This document shows, piece by piece, positions 26,662-34,668 of a DNA stretch of 64,000 nt. A model generated the notes under the pieces. The model saw only the letters and a list, made by a program, of their open reading frames with translations. It searched no databases and was not told where the DNA came from. How positions within the stretch are numbered: the stretch's first letter is position 1; every line of letters starts with the position of its first letter. The position numbers were made by a program, and so were the translations under genes. The DNA is from Rhodospirillales bacterium (GTDB taxonomy: Bacteria > Pseudomonadota > Alphaproteobacteria > Micavibrionales > Micavibrionaceae), in contig JACKIV010000001.1 in the NCBI GenBank assembly GCA_020638285.1, positions 1-64,000 on the forward strand. The letters run 5' to 3'.

Positions 26662-27942
26662 TTATTTCGTCGCCGTGGCCCAGGGCAGGCTTTCGCCATG
26701 AAGTGCAACGTCCAGACCGCTCTTTTCGATCTCGGGCGTCACACGCAAGCCCACCGTCGCGCCGACGATCTTGAGCAGGACGAACGTCCCGATCCCCGAA
26801 TAGATCATGGTGACGACCACCGCGAGAATCTGTGCGACAAGCTGGTTTGTGTTGCCTTCCAGAAGCCCCACGCCCGCCGGGTTGATGGCCGAGCTGGCCA
26901 GAACCCCGGTCAGAAGAGCGCCGACGATCCCGCCGATCCCGTGAATGCCGAACACATCAAGGGAGTCGTCGTACTTGAATCTGGCCTTCAGGAACGTGCA
27001 GGCCCAATAGCACAGGCCGCCCGCAGCAATCCCGATCAGGAGCGAGGATTGAAAATCCACGAAACCCGAGGCCGGAGTGATGGCGACAAGACCTGCGACG
27101 ACACCGGAACAAGCCCCGGCCACGCTGGCTTTGCCTTTGTGTGCCAGTTCCATCGCGATCCAGGTCACGCAGGCAACCGCAGCCGCCGTGTTGGTAACCA
27201 GCATCGCCATACCTGCGCTCGTCCCCGCCGTCAGGGCCGACCCGGCATTAAAGCCGAACCACCCCACCCACAGCAGGCCCGTTCCGATGACCGACATGAC
27301 AAGGTTGTTGGAAGAGGATTCCTTGTTGCCGAAATCAATGCTGCGCCCCAGAACCAGCGCGGCGACAAGCCCCGCAATCCCGGAATTGACATGAACGACT
27401 GTTCCGCCTGCAAAGTCCAGCGCGGTGCCAAAGCCCAGAAAACCGGCGTAATCGGACATGCCTACGCCGCCCAGAAATCCGCCTGTCCCCCAGACCCAGT
27501 GCGCCACGGGTGCATAGACGAAGATCATCCACAACGGTGCGAACAAAAGAACCGCCGTGAATTTGATCCGGTCCGCGATAGAGCCCAGAAGAAGCGCCGT
27601 GGTGATGGCCGCAAAGGTCATCTGGAACATCACGAACACCGTTTCGGGAATGGTTCCACTTTCGGTTTCGGGCAGAATGTCCTTGAGCATGATCTTGTCC
27701 AGCCCTCCGACGAACCCGTTGCCCTCGGTAAAGGCCAGCGTATAGCCGATCATCGGCCAGACGATGCTGATGAGGGCCATGACCGCCACGGACTGCATAA
27801 GGGTTGCCAGAACATTGTCTTTTTTTACAAGGCCGCCGTAAAACAGGGCCAGACCCGGCACTGTCATCATGAGAACCAGAAGCGAGGATACCAGCATCCA
27901 TGAGGTATCGCCGCTGTCGATATTGGATGCGCCTTGAGCCAT
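26662..27942 (-). CDS. amtB: ammonium transporter
   Basis: This 426-residue Amt-family channel conducts NH4+/NH3 across the inner membrane. The eleven-helix fold is evident, with the twin pore histidines in APVAHWVWG and FGIHGIGGIVG, the phenylalanine gate region and VPGLALFYGG at the start of helix 1. I use the ATG at 27942 rather than the TTG at 27960. There is no signal peptide; the protein begins almost directly at helix 1. The glnK gene that commonly precedes amtB is missing; a fragment of another gene lies directly upstream on the opposite strand. A strong terminator follows. Confidence 0.95.
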   Translation of the reverse strand: MAQGASNIDSGDTSWMLVSSLLVLMMTVPGLALFYGGLVKKDNVLATLMQSVAVMALISIVWPMIGYTLAFTEGNGFVGGLDKIMLKDILPETESGTIPETVFVMFQMTFAAITTALLLGSIADRIKFTAVLLFAPLWMIFVYAPVAHWVWGTGGFLGGVGMSDYAGFLGFGTALDFAGGTVVHVNSGIAGLVAALVLGRSIDFGNKESSSNNLVMSVIGTGLLWVGWFGFNAGSALTAGTSAGMAMLVTNTAAAVACVTWIAMELAHKGKASVAGACSGVVAGLVAITPASGFVDFQSSLLIGIAAGGLCYWACTFLKARFKYDDSLDVFGIHGIGGIVGALLTGVLASSAINPAGVGLLEGNTNQLVAQILAVVVTMIYSGIGTFVLLKIVGATVGLRVTPEIEKSGLDVALHGESLPWATATK

Positions 27943-28201
27943 CGCGGCCTCGGACGACAAGGATATTTATCAGACCTATCCACTTGATGCCGAAGGACAA
28001 AAGGGTTATTACTCCGACGACAAGGGCAACACGGTGGCCTATGCGAAAACACTGGGGTATGAGGAGTATGACGGGCTGGGCTGGATCGGTGTGATCGTCC
28101 AGAAGCCTCTGGCCAAAGAGGCTATCGACGCGCGTCTCGGCGAGGTTCTGGGTGAGGATATTTCCACTCCTCCCGCTGTCAGGGGAGCCTTGGTACGGTA
28201 A
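27938..28201 (+). pseudogene. C-terminal remnant of a dCache-like sensor domain
   Basis: An open frame of 87 codons without a start codon runs from just after an in-frame TGA (27935-27937, inside amtB) to a TAA at 28199. It reads like real protein: DIYQTYPLDAEGQKGYYSDD, then VAYAKTLGYEEYDGLGWIG and VIVQKPLAKEAI. The pattern GY..Y.GLGW..IV..P is the usual end of an extracellular double-Cache domain in chemoreceptors and diguanylate cyclases. No kinase, cyclase or chemoreceptor part follows. It looks like the severed tail of a sensor gene whose front was lost where amtB now begins. The domain call comes from pattern memory only. Confidence 0.5.
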
Positions 28202-28214
28202 CCGATCCTGTCCT

Positions 28215-29975
28215 TTACGCCGCGTTTTTGCGCGCAATCGTTTCAGACGGAGTCCCTGTTTCCGGCGCATCGTTTTCGTCCGCGAAATGATGCTCGGACA
28301 CCGGGCGGACGCAGGCATTGGCGATAAAGGCCAGCGCGAGAAGTCCGGCCATGATGTACATGGTCGAATTATACAGCGTTCCCGTGGGGTCGATTGTGCC
28401 GGGCGGGGCCAGTTCCAGCAGGCTTCCGATGGTCACGGTCTTTGCCGCGATCAGCCCGTCGATCTGATCCAGCGCCGCGCCGAAGCGGGCCTGAAACGCC
28501 GCCGGATCGACTTTTGTGGCCAGATCGTGCAGAGCCCGGCTCACCGCATGATCGCGCAGGGCCATCACCGCCGCAGGGCCGATGATTCCGGCCGTTCCCC
28601 ACGCCGTCAAAAGACGCCCCTGAATGCCGCCCAGATGTTTCGTGCCGAAAATATCCGACAAATAAGCGGGCATGGTGGCGAAAGACCCGCCGTACATGGT
28701 GAAAATCACCATCGTCGCGGCATAAAACACCACGAGCCACAAGGCGGCATGGGTTGAGGATACTTGCGTGGCGGCAAAGGGGATGGACAGGTACAGCGCG
28801 ATTCCCGCGCCCAGAAAAATTCCATAGGTCCGCTTGCGGCCGATCCAGTCCGAAGCGGTCGCCCAGAAAAACCGCCCCCCCATGTTAAACAGGCTGATAG
28901 CCATTACATAAGTCGCCGCGAAACTGCCCGTGACGATCAAGGGCAGGGCCGAGCCGAAAATCTCGTGAATCATGGTCTTGGCAACGCTTAAAACGCAGAT
29001 CCCCGCCGTCACGTTCAGGCACAGGACCAGCCAGAGAAGATAAAATTGGGGGGTGCGCAGCGCCTGATCCGCATTGACATGCCGGGTGGTCATCATCTTC
29101 TTTGCCATCTCGGCTTGGCTTGGTGGCACCCACCCGGCGGGCGCCCACCCGGCGCGGGGAATGCGAAACGCAAAGGCCGCGGCCATCATAACGACAAAAT
29201 ACACCGCGCCGAGGGTAAAAAACGCACCCATGATCCCTGCATCGCCGGTCCCGAGGAGATAGACCCCTTCCGGACCGGGAACGGTCATATTGGGGACATC
29301 GCTCGCCCCCACCACCACGACTTCTTTCAGTCCTTGCGCCGTCTGGGCAAAGCGCCGCCCGTTTTCCGTCACAAGCGGCACATCCGCCAAAGCGCCAAGC
29401 CAGACAGGCGCCTTGTAATACAGGCCGATCAGCCATTCCTTGAACGGAACGGCCAGCATCGCCCCGCCGCCAAATCCCATGATGGCCATGCCACTGGCCA
29501 TTCCGCGCCGGTCCGGGAACCAGCGGATAAGGGTCGTCAGGGGCGAGACATAGGCCAGCCCCAGCCCGCACCCGCCCAAAACCCCATATCCAATGTATAA
29601 AAGCCACAATTGATGAGTGAGAATGCCCATTCCGCCGACCAGAAACCCGCCGCCCCAGCAGGCCGCCGCCACGCATCCGACCATCCGGGGGCCGACCCGT
29701 TCGAGCCATTTTCCGGCAAAGGCCGCCGACAGACCCAGACAGAAAATCGCCACCGAAAAGACCCACACGACCGAAGACAGGCTCCAGTCGTCCGGGGCCG
29801 GGGCCACAACCCCCAGCGCCCGGGTCAGGGCCGGGTTGAGAACGCTCCACGAATACACCGATCCGATGCACAGATGGATGGCGATCGAGGCCGGCGGCAC
29901 GCGCCAGCGGTTAAAATTCTCAGGTGCAATGGTCCGTTCGCGGGACAGAAGAGATGTGAGTCCGGAAAATGTCAT
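28215..29975 (-). CDS. OFA-family MFS transporter (oxalate/formate antiporter-like)
   Basis: This 586-residue major-facilitator permease has about twelve helices and an unusually long loop between helices 6 and 7. The start (FNRWRVPPASIAIHLCIGSVYSWSVL), YVSPLTTLIRWFPDRRGMASG and FGGGAMLAVPF are typical of the oxalate/formate antiporter family, whose members exchange small organic anions. The substrate is unknown. The ATG at 29975 follows GGGAG; the much longer open frame upstream passes through a repeat and is rejected. It stands alone, divergent to the cNMP-EAL gene. Confidence 0.88.
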   Translation of the reverse strand: MTFSGLTSLLSRERTIAPENFNRWRVPPASIAIHLCIGSVYSWSVLNPALTRALGVVAPAPDDWSLSSVVWVFSVAIFCLGLSAAFAGKWLERVGPRMVGCVAAACWGGGFLVGGMGILTHQLWLLYIGYGVLGGCGLGLAYVSPLTTLIRWFPDRRGMASGMAIMGFGGGAMLAVPFKEWLIGLYYKAPVWLGALADVPLVTENGRRFAQTAQGLKEVVVVGASDVPNMTVPGPEGVYLLGTGDAGIMGAFFTLGAVYFVVMMAAAFAFRIPRAGWAPAGWVPPSQAEMAKKMMTTRHVNADQALRTPQFYLLWLVLCLNVTAGICVLSVAKTMIHEIFGSALPLIVTGSFAATYVMAISLFNMGGRFFWATASDWIGRKRTYGIFLGAGIALYLSIPFAATQVSSTHAALWLVVFYAATMVIFTMYGGSFATMPAYLSDIFGTKHLGGIQGRLLTAWGTAGIIGPAAVMALRDHAVSRALHDLATKVDPAAFQARFGAALDQIDGLIAAKTVTIGSLLELAPPGTIDPTGTLYNSTMYIMAGLLALAFIANACVRPVSEHHFADENDAPETGTPSETIARKNAA

Positions 29976-30392
29976 AACGCGCTCCCTTTTGAACGGACGC
30001 CCCCGTATTGGTGCGTTTTCCTCAAAAAAACACCCCCGGACCATACACCCTGCCCCCGGAAATGCGAAGGGCCAAAAATGGCCCATTCCTGCGACATTTT
30101 GCCATGGTTCACCCCCCTCTCCCTTTATCCCTCTCCCCCACGGGGGAGAGGGAAAGACGGAGCAACGCTCCGGCAGGGAGAGGGGAAATATTGATGAATC
30201 TGGCCATAAACGATTCTTCTCTGAACCGCAGAGCATCAGAGGACGCAGAGTTTTTTCAAAAAATCTCTGCGCCAAGGGATCAAAGCCCAAAAAAAAGAAA
30301 AAGGAGAGCTCATTCCTTAACAAATACGTAACCTTAAGTCTGCATGATAGGGGCGGAAACTTAAAGAGTGTCCGGGGGTATTTTTCAGAAAA
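29976..30392. other. intergenic region with repeats upstream of the cNMP-EAL gene
   Basis: The 417 bases hold no convincing gene. They contain a full copy of the CCCCTCTC palindromic repeat (30113-30186, inverted relative to the others), an ACCGCAGAG...ACGCAGAG...CTCTGCG hairpin around 30230-30275, and an AT-rich stretch before the EAL gene that should carry its promoter. Confidence 0.6.
30113..30186. repeat. dispersed palindromic repeat, copy R2 (inverted)
   Basis: This is a full copy of the CCCCTCTC...GAGAGGGG palindrome, in the opposite orientation to the copies at 13861, 33170 and 38538: the small hairpin (GGAGCAACGCTCC) lies on the right of the main CTCTCCCCCA/CGGGGGAGAG hairpin. It lies between two divergent genes. 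Confidence 0.85.
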
Positions 30393-31625
30393 ATGGTCCA
30401 GGTTCCGCAGACACAGGAAAAACGCACGTTCAGGGCCGGAGATATCATTCTTCGTCAGGGCGAGGTTGGCACCTGCGCCTATTTTATCGAAAGCGGCAAG
30501 GTTGAAATCCTGATGGAGCGGCCCGACGGCTCTGTCCACCGCGTGGGCACGCGGGGGAATGGCGCGATTATCGGCGAAATGGCTATCGTGGATAACGGCC
30601 CGCGCGTGGCCACCGTTCGGGCGGTTGAAGATTGCCGGATGCTGGAAATCACTCAGGACGATTTTGCGCGGCGTCTGAATGCGTCCGACCCCGTTTTACA
30701 GATTATTACTCAGGTCATCCTGACCCGGTATCGCGACACACTCACCCGCGCCGAAATTCTGGGCGAGACCGGAACTTTCCCCCCGCCTGAGCAGGTCGAA
30801 CGCGGCTATGTCGAACAGACCGACGCCGTGGAAACCATCAAAATCGCCAATGAATTTCAGGAGGCGATGGAGAAAAACCAGCTCTCCCTGCACTATCAGC
30901 CCATCGTGGATCTCGGAAACGGCCAGATCGCGGGATTTGAAGCCCTGATGCGCTGGAAACACCCGGAGCGCGGCTATATCTCGCCTGCCATTTTCATTCC
31001 GGTGGCCGAGGAAACGGGGTTGATTGTCTCGGCCAGCGGCTGGGCGCTGCGCGAATCCTGTCAGGCGCTCAAACGCATCGAAAGCATTCGGGGATACAAC
31101 CGATCCTTGTTCATGAGCGTGAATTTCTCCAGCACCGATTTCGCATCGGAAAATTTTGTGGAAACGCTCTATAACATTTTAAGCGCCACGGACGTTCCGG
31201 CGCGTCAGATCCATCTGGAAATCACCGAGCGGATCCTGATGCAGCAGCCCGAAACCGCGCGCGATACGCTTCTCATGTGCCGCAAGGCCGGGATGGGGAT
31301 TGCCATCGACGATTTCGGCACAGGGTATTCGTCCTTGAGTTACCTGCATTATTTCCCGATCGACACGCTCAAGATCGACCGGTCCTTTGTCAAGGACATG
31401 GTGGAAAAGGAAAGCAGCCGGGAGTTGGTCCGATCCATCGTCATGCTCGGAAAAAACCTGAAAATGAAGGTCATCGCCGAAGGCGTCGAACAGCTTGAGG
31501 AAGCTGTTTTGCTGCGCGAGATGGGCTGCGATATGGCGCAAGGGTATTACTTCGCCAGGCCCCTGCCTGAAGATGAAATCGTTACGCTCCTTCATGGCTG
31601 GACCCCGAAAAAACCGGGGACGTAG
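30393..31625 (+). CDS. cyclic nucleotide-binding EAL-domain c-di-GMP phosphodiesterase
   Basis: This 410-residue cytoplasmic protein joins a cNMP-binding domain (about residues 10-120) to a complete EAL domain (about 155-400) that hydrolyses cyclic di-GMP. The cNMP part has RAGDIILRQGEVG and GNGAIIGEMAIV. The EAL part keeps the signature at 183-185 and the catalytic residues Asn244, Glu276, Asp306-Asp307 in DDFGTGYSS, Lys327 in LKIDRSF and Glu in AEGVEQ. No GGDEF domain is present. The build suggests that another nucleotide, perhaps cAMP, controls c-di-GMP breakdown; the tad pilus proteins elsewhere in the window could be one output. Confidence 0.9.
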   Translation: MVQVPQTQEKRTFRAGDIILRQGEVGTCAYFIESGKVEILMERPDGSVHRVGTRGNGAIIGEMAIVDNGPRVATVRAVEDCRMLEITQDDFARRLNASDPVLQIITQVILTRYRDTLTRAEILGETGTFPPPEQVERGYVEQTDAVETIKIANEFQEAMEKNQLSLHYQPIVDLGNGQIAGFEALMRWKHPERGYISPAIFIPVAEETGLIVSASGWALRESCQALKRIESIRGYNRSLFMSVNFSSTDFASENFVETLYNILSATDVPARQIHLEITERILMQQPETARDTLLMCRKAGMGIAIDDFGTGYSSLSYLHYFPIDTLKIDRSFVKDMVEKESSRELVRSIVMLGKNLKMKVIAEGVEQLEEAVLLREMGCDMAQGYYFARPLPEDEIVTLLHGWTPKKPGT

Positions 31626-31671
31626 AATCGATCCTTCTTTGTTTTGAAGCGCAGAGTGTGCGGAGTTTTAA

Positions 31672-31721
31672 AGCCCTCCTCTCTCCTGATTCCTCTTCCC
31701 TGCAGGGGAGAGGACAAGGAT
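31672..31721. repeat. truncated copy of the CTCTCCC palindromic repeat (R5)
   Basis: A partial relative of the dispersed repeat: CCCTCCTCTCTCC on the left and a weaker inner hairpin TCTTCCCTGCAGGGGAGA, lacking the second outer arm. It lies between the convergent EAL gene and the secreted orphan at 31733. Confidence 0.6.
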
Positions 31722-31732
31722 GGCAGGGAATT

Positions 31733-32116
31733 TCAAAACCCGGTGATCGGGGCCGTCTTGCAAAAATATTCTGCCGTCTCGCCTGACTCTTCTGTCACTT
31801 CGACCACGGGACGATGTCCTTCGAGGCGTTCTTTCCACGCTCCCGACGGTCCGCAGGTCATGACAACCTTTCGTCCTGATCCGGATACGCAGGGGCTGGA
31901 ATTCCGTTCCGGCGTCCGGGGCCACGAGCGCTCGATCTCCATTCTGTATGTTTCGGAAAAGGCGAAGCAAGTGTCCTGTTTCTGCGATTCCTCGTCAAGA
32001 ACCGCCTGAGCCGAGGGGGGGAGATCCTCGATCTCCTCGTCCATGGCCTGCGCCGCACCGGCAAACGCTGCGACCAGACACAAAGCTGCGACGGGGACGC
32101 GGGAACCTGAAATCAT
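31733..32116 (-). CDS. secreted protein of unknown function
   Basis: I do not recognise this 127-residue protein. From the ATG at 32116 it begins with a clear signal peptide (VPVAALCLVAAFAGAAQAM). The mature part is acidic at first (DEEIEDLPPSAQAVLDEE) and has four cysteines (CFAFSE, CVSGSGR, MTCGPSG, YFCKT), which could make two disulphides in the periplasm. It overlaps the preceding secreted gene by four bases, so the two are coupled and probably act together. An upstream start would hide the signal peptide and is rejected. Confidence 0.65.
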   Translation of the reverse strand: MISGSRVPVAALCLVAAFAGAAQAMDEEIEDLPPSAQAVLDEESQKQDTCFAFSETYRMEIERSWPRTPERNSSPCVSGSGRKVVMTCGPSGAWKERLEGHRPVVEVTEESGETAEYFCKTAPITGF

Positions 32117-32496
32117 AATGATGCAGCCCTCATGGAATAAAACGGTCCTCGCGCCCAAGAGGGCAGGGAGCCCCAGTCTACGCTCTGTGTTGCCAATTTT
32201 CCACTCAAAGGTTCACCTTTCCTGAAATCCGGACGGTCGCCGAGAGGGGTCATTTCGATGGGGCGGATCCGCAGAATCCGGTCGTTCGGTCCGGAAATAC
32301 ACACGGCTTCATAACCGCCCGTTTTTATTTCGGCATGCGCGTTAAATGCGTCCAGACAAGCCCGAAGACCGATATTTTCCCTGAATTCCCGTCCATCGGC
32401 AAACCGCAAGTCATAGGGGCTTTGATTCGGGCAGGCAACGCTCGTAAACGCTGTCAACAAAACAATAAGACCTGAGGGCAGGATTTCACCGGACAT
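32113..32496 (-). CDS. secreted protein or lipoprotein of unknown function
   Basis: This is the first gene of a coupled pair, also 127 residues. It begins MSGEILPSGLIVLL with a signal-like segment ending in TSVAC, which may be a degenerate lipobox or a normal cleavage site. The mature part contains LRFADGREFRENIGLRAC and VCISGPNDRILRIRP. There is a GAGG ribosome site before the ATG at 32496. Despite equal length, I see no alignment with its partner. No family is recognised. Confidence 0.65.
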   Translation of the reverse strand: MSGEILPSGLIVLLTAFTSVACPNQSPYDLRFADGREFRENIGLRACLDAFNAHAEIKTGGYEAVCISGPNDRILRIRPIEMTPLGDRPDFRKGEPLSGKLATQSVDWGSLPSWARGPFYSMRAASL

Positions 32497-32579
32497 GTTT
32501 TTTCCTCTTATGAAGGTAGAACCCGTATCGGGGCGCACCGTACCAAGAGAGGATAATTTATGTCAATATAAACTTTTCC

Positions 32580-33119
32580 CTATTCCTGCCTTTGTCCTTC
32601 CCATGCGATGGTTCGTCCATCCGACAGGCGGGTGATGCGTTTTTTATCCTCGCTGCGCTTATAGACATAAATCCCCAGAACCGACAGGCCAACGGCCCAG
32701 ATGGCGCTCAAGGACCCCATGGCCTCCAGAACCGCCCCGGCTTTGCCGGTCTGGAACACGATGACATAGGCCAGAGCGAACATCTGCGCGGCCCAGGTCA
32801 GGGCCATCAGATAACCGAAAGTCGGGCGCATCCGGCGCACATACGGGTCGTCCGATGCGATTTCGGCGCGCAGATTTTGGTTGGCTTCGGACAGGCTGGC
32901 CGTGAATTCGTCATGCTCCATCTGCGCCATTTTTTCGACATGGGCGCGGGCGGATTCGATCTGGGCCGGGTCGATTTCACCGGATCGCAGGGCGGTATCC
33001 ACCTCCCCCAGCGCCCTGGCCGCGCCCTTGGCAAGCGGGTTGTCGATGGCGCCCAGCGCATCGGACAGAATGCGCACAAGCACAGGGATTCCAATCTGGG
33101 CAAGCAACGGAGCAGGCAT
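32580..33119 (-). CDS. phage/GTA-type holin with three membrane segments
   Basis: This 179-residue protein has a soluble helical N-terminal half (residues 1-95, ending RMRPTFGYLMAL) and two to three C-terminal hydrophobic segments (WAAQMFALAYVIVF, MGSLSAIWAVGLSVLGIYVY). DDPYVRRMRPTFGYL is a hallmark of the three-helix holins found in gene transfer agents and related phages, which permeabilise the inner membrane to release an endolysin. An AAAGGAA site precedes the ATG at 33119. It follows a SleB-type hydrolase gene by 130 bases across a repeat; together they form a lysis pair. No other phage structural genes are adjacent. Confidence 0.82.
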   Translation of the reverse strand: MPAPLLAQIGIPVLVRILSDALGAIDNPLAKGAARALGEVDTALRSGEIDPAQIESARAHVEKMAQMEHDEFTASLSEANQNLRAEIASDDPYVRRMRPTFGYLMALTWAAQMFALAYVIVFQTGKAGAVLEAMGSLSAIWAVGLSVLGIYVYKRSEDKKRITRLSDGRTIAWEGQRQE

Positions 33120-33169
33120 AGCGGGGGTTCCTTTTCTTTAAGATGGCTATTGATGTGTGAGATAAAATA

Positions 33170-33244
33170 CCCCTCTCCCTATCCGGAGCTTCGCTCCTCC
33201 TTTCCCTCTCCCCCATGGGGGAGAGGGATCAAAGGGAGAGGGGA
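33170..33244. repeat. dispersed palindromic repeat, copy R3
   Basis: This is a full copy of the repeat with outer arms CCCCTCTCCCT / AGGGAGAGGGG, small hairpin GGAGCTTCGCTCC and inner hairpin CCCTCTCCCCCA/TGGGGGAGAGGG. It lies between the endolysin and holin genes of the lysis pair. Confidence 0.88.
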
Positions 33245-33249
33245 AAACA

Positions 33250-33729
33250 TCACACCCCCGCATAAAACACATGCCGTCCGATGACAGCAGTTGGTTTTGC
33301 GCGGCGGGACCAGTCGGGGGAAAACCCGGCGGCGTGGTAATGCGTGGCCCCGCCCGTGGGGTCTGGCGTGCGTCCGGCGAGTGCGGCGCGGGCGACCAGA
33401 AGGGCGTTGCGGAAATACGGGTCTTCCGGCCCCACGGCGCTTAAAATCCGGTAATTGGGGTCAGAGCGGTTCCAGCAGGAAAACTGCCACGGTTTCAGGC
33501 ACACGGCGACGACCGTATCGCCCCACCACATGCCGCCTTTTTCCTGCGCGATTTTGACACGGTTGAGGATCACGGCGGCCACGGCCTGCATCCCGGCGGT
33601 GCCTTCGCCGCGCGCCTCGCCCCAGATCGTGCGGGCCAGAATATCGGCTTCGCGCGCGCGGTGCGCGGCGGCGGCGGTCGCGCCGTCTTTTGACGTGCGG
33701 GGCAGATCGACGGGGACGAGATCGGACAT
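33250..33729 (-). CDS. SleB-like cell wall hydrolase (endolysin)
   Basis: This 159-residue protein is a single Hydrolase_2/SleB domain, a lytic-transglycosylase-like peptidoglycan hydrolase. Visible motifs are LARTIWGEARGEGTAGMQAV (with the catalytic Glu), VILNRVK, CLKPWQFSCWN and GATHYHAAGFSPDW. It lacks a signal peptide, as expected for an endolysin that waits in the cytoplasm for a holin, and the downstream gene is a holin. GGAGG precedes the ATG at 33729. Confidence 0.88.
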   Translation of the reverse strand: MSDLVPVDLPRTSKDGATAAAAHRAREADILARTIWGEARGEGTAGMQAVAAVILNRVKIAQEKGGMWWGDTVVAVCLKPWQFSCWNRSDPNYRILSAVGPEDPYFRNALLVARAALAGRTPDPTGGATHYHAAGFSPDWSRRAKPTAVIGRHVFYAGV

Positions 33730-33845
33730 GGGGGCCTCCTGATAAGGGTATGAGCGGATGACAGGGGACGGAAAGACCTTTACAGAACGGCCAGAGTCTG
33801 GAAAAATCAGCCGACGTTTTCCAGACCGGATGAAAGTTTCCTTTC

Positions 33846-34625
33846 ATGGCTTCCCAGCAGACGCTCAAGGATCAGATCACCTTTTTGTACGAAGGCGAAA
33901 CCGGGACGGCACATCGATTCCGTTACGGGCTTTTGGCCGTGGATTTTGGAACGATCCTTTTTCTGGTCGCGGCCACGTTTATCTATGGCAATCCATGGGT
34001 TGAATGGATCGGGATTGTTCTGGGGCTTTATATTGCGCTCGATTATGCGGCGCGGATGTGGATTGCTCCGGCCAAGGTGTCCTTTGTTCTCAGTCCTTTG
34101 AACATTGCAGATCTGGTGGCGACGGTGTCTTTTCTGTTGCCTTTGCTGGGGGCCAATCTGTCTTTTCTGCGGGCGCTGCGGGTTTTGAGATTGCTGCGCT
34201 CTTACCGTGTTTTGAATCGTCTGCGGGCGGACGTCTTGTTCTTCAGTCGCAACGAAGCCATTATCCTGAGCGCTACGAACCTCTTTATTTTCATCTTTCT
34301 GATGACGGAGCTGGTCTTCGTGACACAGGTTGATCGAAACCCGGAAGTTACGAATTTCCTCGACGCGATGTATTTCACCATCGCGGCCCTGACCACCACG
34401 GGGTTCGGAGACGTGACGCTTCAGGGCCAGAGCGGTCGCCTGATCTCGATCATCATCATGATTTTCGGTGTGTCCTTGTTCCTGCGTCTGGTCCAGACGA
34501 TTTTTCGTCCGTCGAAAGTGCGCTTTCCCTGTCCGGCCTGCGGTCTTGTCCTGCACGAAAACGATGCGATCCACTGCAAGCATTGCGGCGCCGTTTTGAA
34601 TATTCCGTCTGATGGGGACGTGTAG
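33846..34625 (+). CDS. voltage-gated potassium channel-like protein with C-terminal zinc ribbon
   Basis: This 259-residue protein has six helices. S4 carries five spaced arginines (RALRVLRLLRSYRVLNRLR, residues 109-127), and the pore has the filter TTTGFGDV at 183-190, as in voltage-gated K+ channels. The tail after S6 holds two CxxC pairs, Cys229/Cys232 (CPAC) and Cys244/Cys247 (CKHC), a zinc-ribbon-like knuckle. It is short for a Kv channel, with no RCK or cNMP domain. It stands alone, convergent with murC. Confidence 0.85.
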   Translation: MASQQTLKDQITFLYEGETGTAHRFRYGLLAVDFGTILFLVAATFIYGNPWVEWIGIVLGLYIALDYAARMWIAPAKVSFVLSPLNIADLVATVSFLLPLLGANLSFLRALRVLRLLRSYRVLNRLRADVLFFSRNEAIILSATNLFIFIFLMTELVFVTQVDRNPEVTNFLDAMYFTIAALTTTGFGDVTLQGQSGRLISIIIMIFGVSLFLRLVQTIFRPSKVRFPCPACGLVLHENDAIHCKHCGAVLNIPSDGDV

Positions 34626-34642
34626 GAAAATCTCACCCTGTT

Positions 34643-34662
34643 ATCCCCGCGCACGCGGGGAT
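34643..34662. terminator. GC-rich hairpin between the K+ channel gene and murC
   Basis: ATCCCCGC and GCGGGGAT pair perfectly around a four-base loop, between two convergent genes (17 bases after the channel stop). No U-run follows. It is close in sequence to the CCCCGCTTTCGCGGGG repeat elsewhere in the window and may be a variant of it rather than a classical terminator. Confidence 0.5.
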
Positions 34663-34668
34663 CGGGAG

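Noticed and set aside
28215..30539. 774-codon form of the OFA transporter
   Set aside because: The extra N-terminus runs through a palindromic repeat; the ATG at 29975 has a proper ribosome site.
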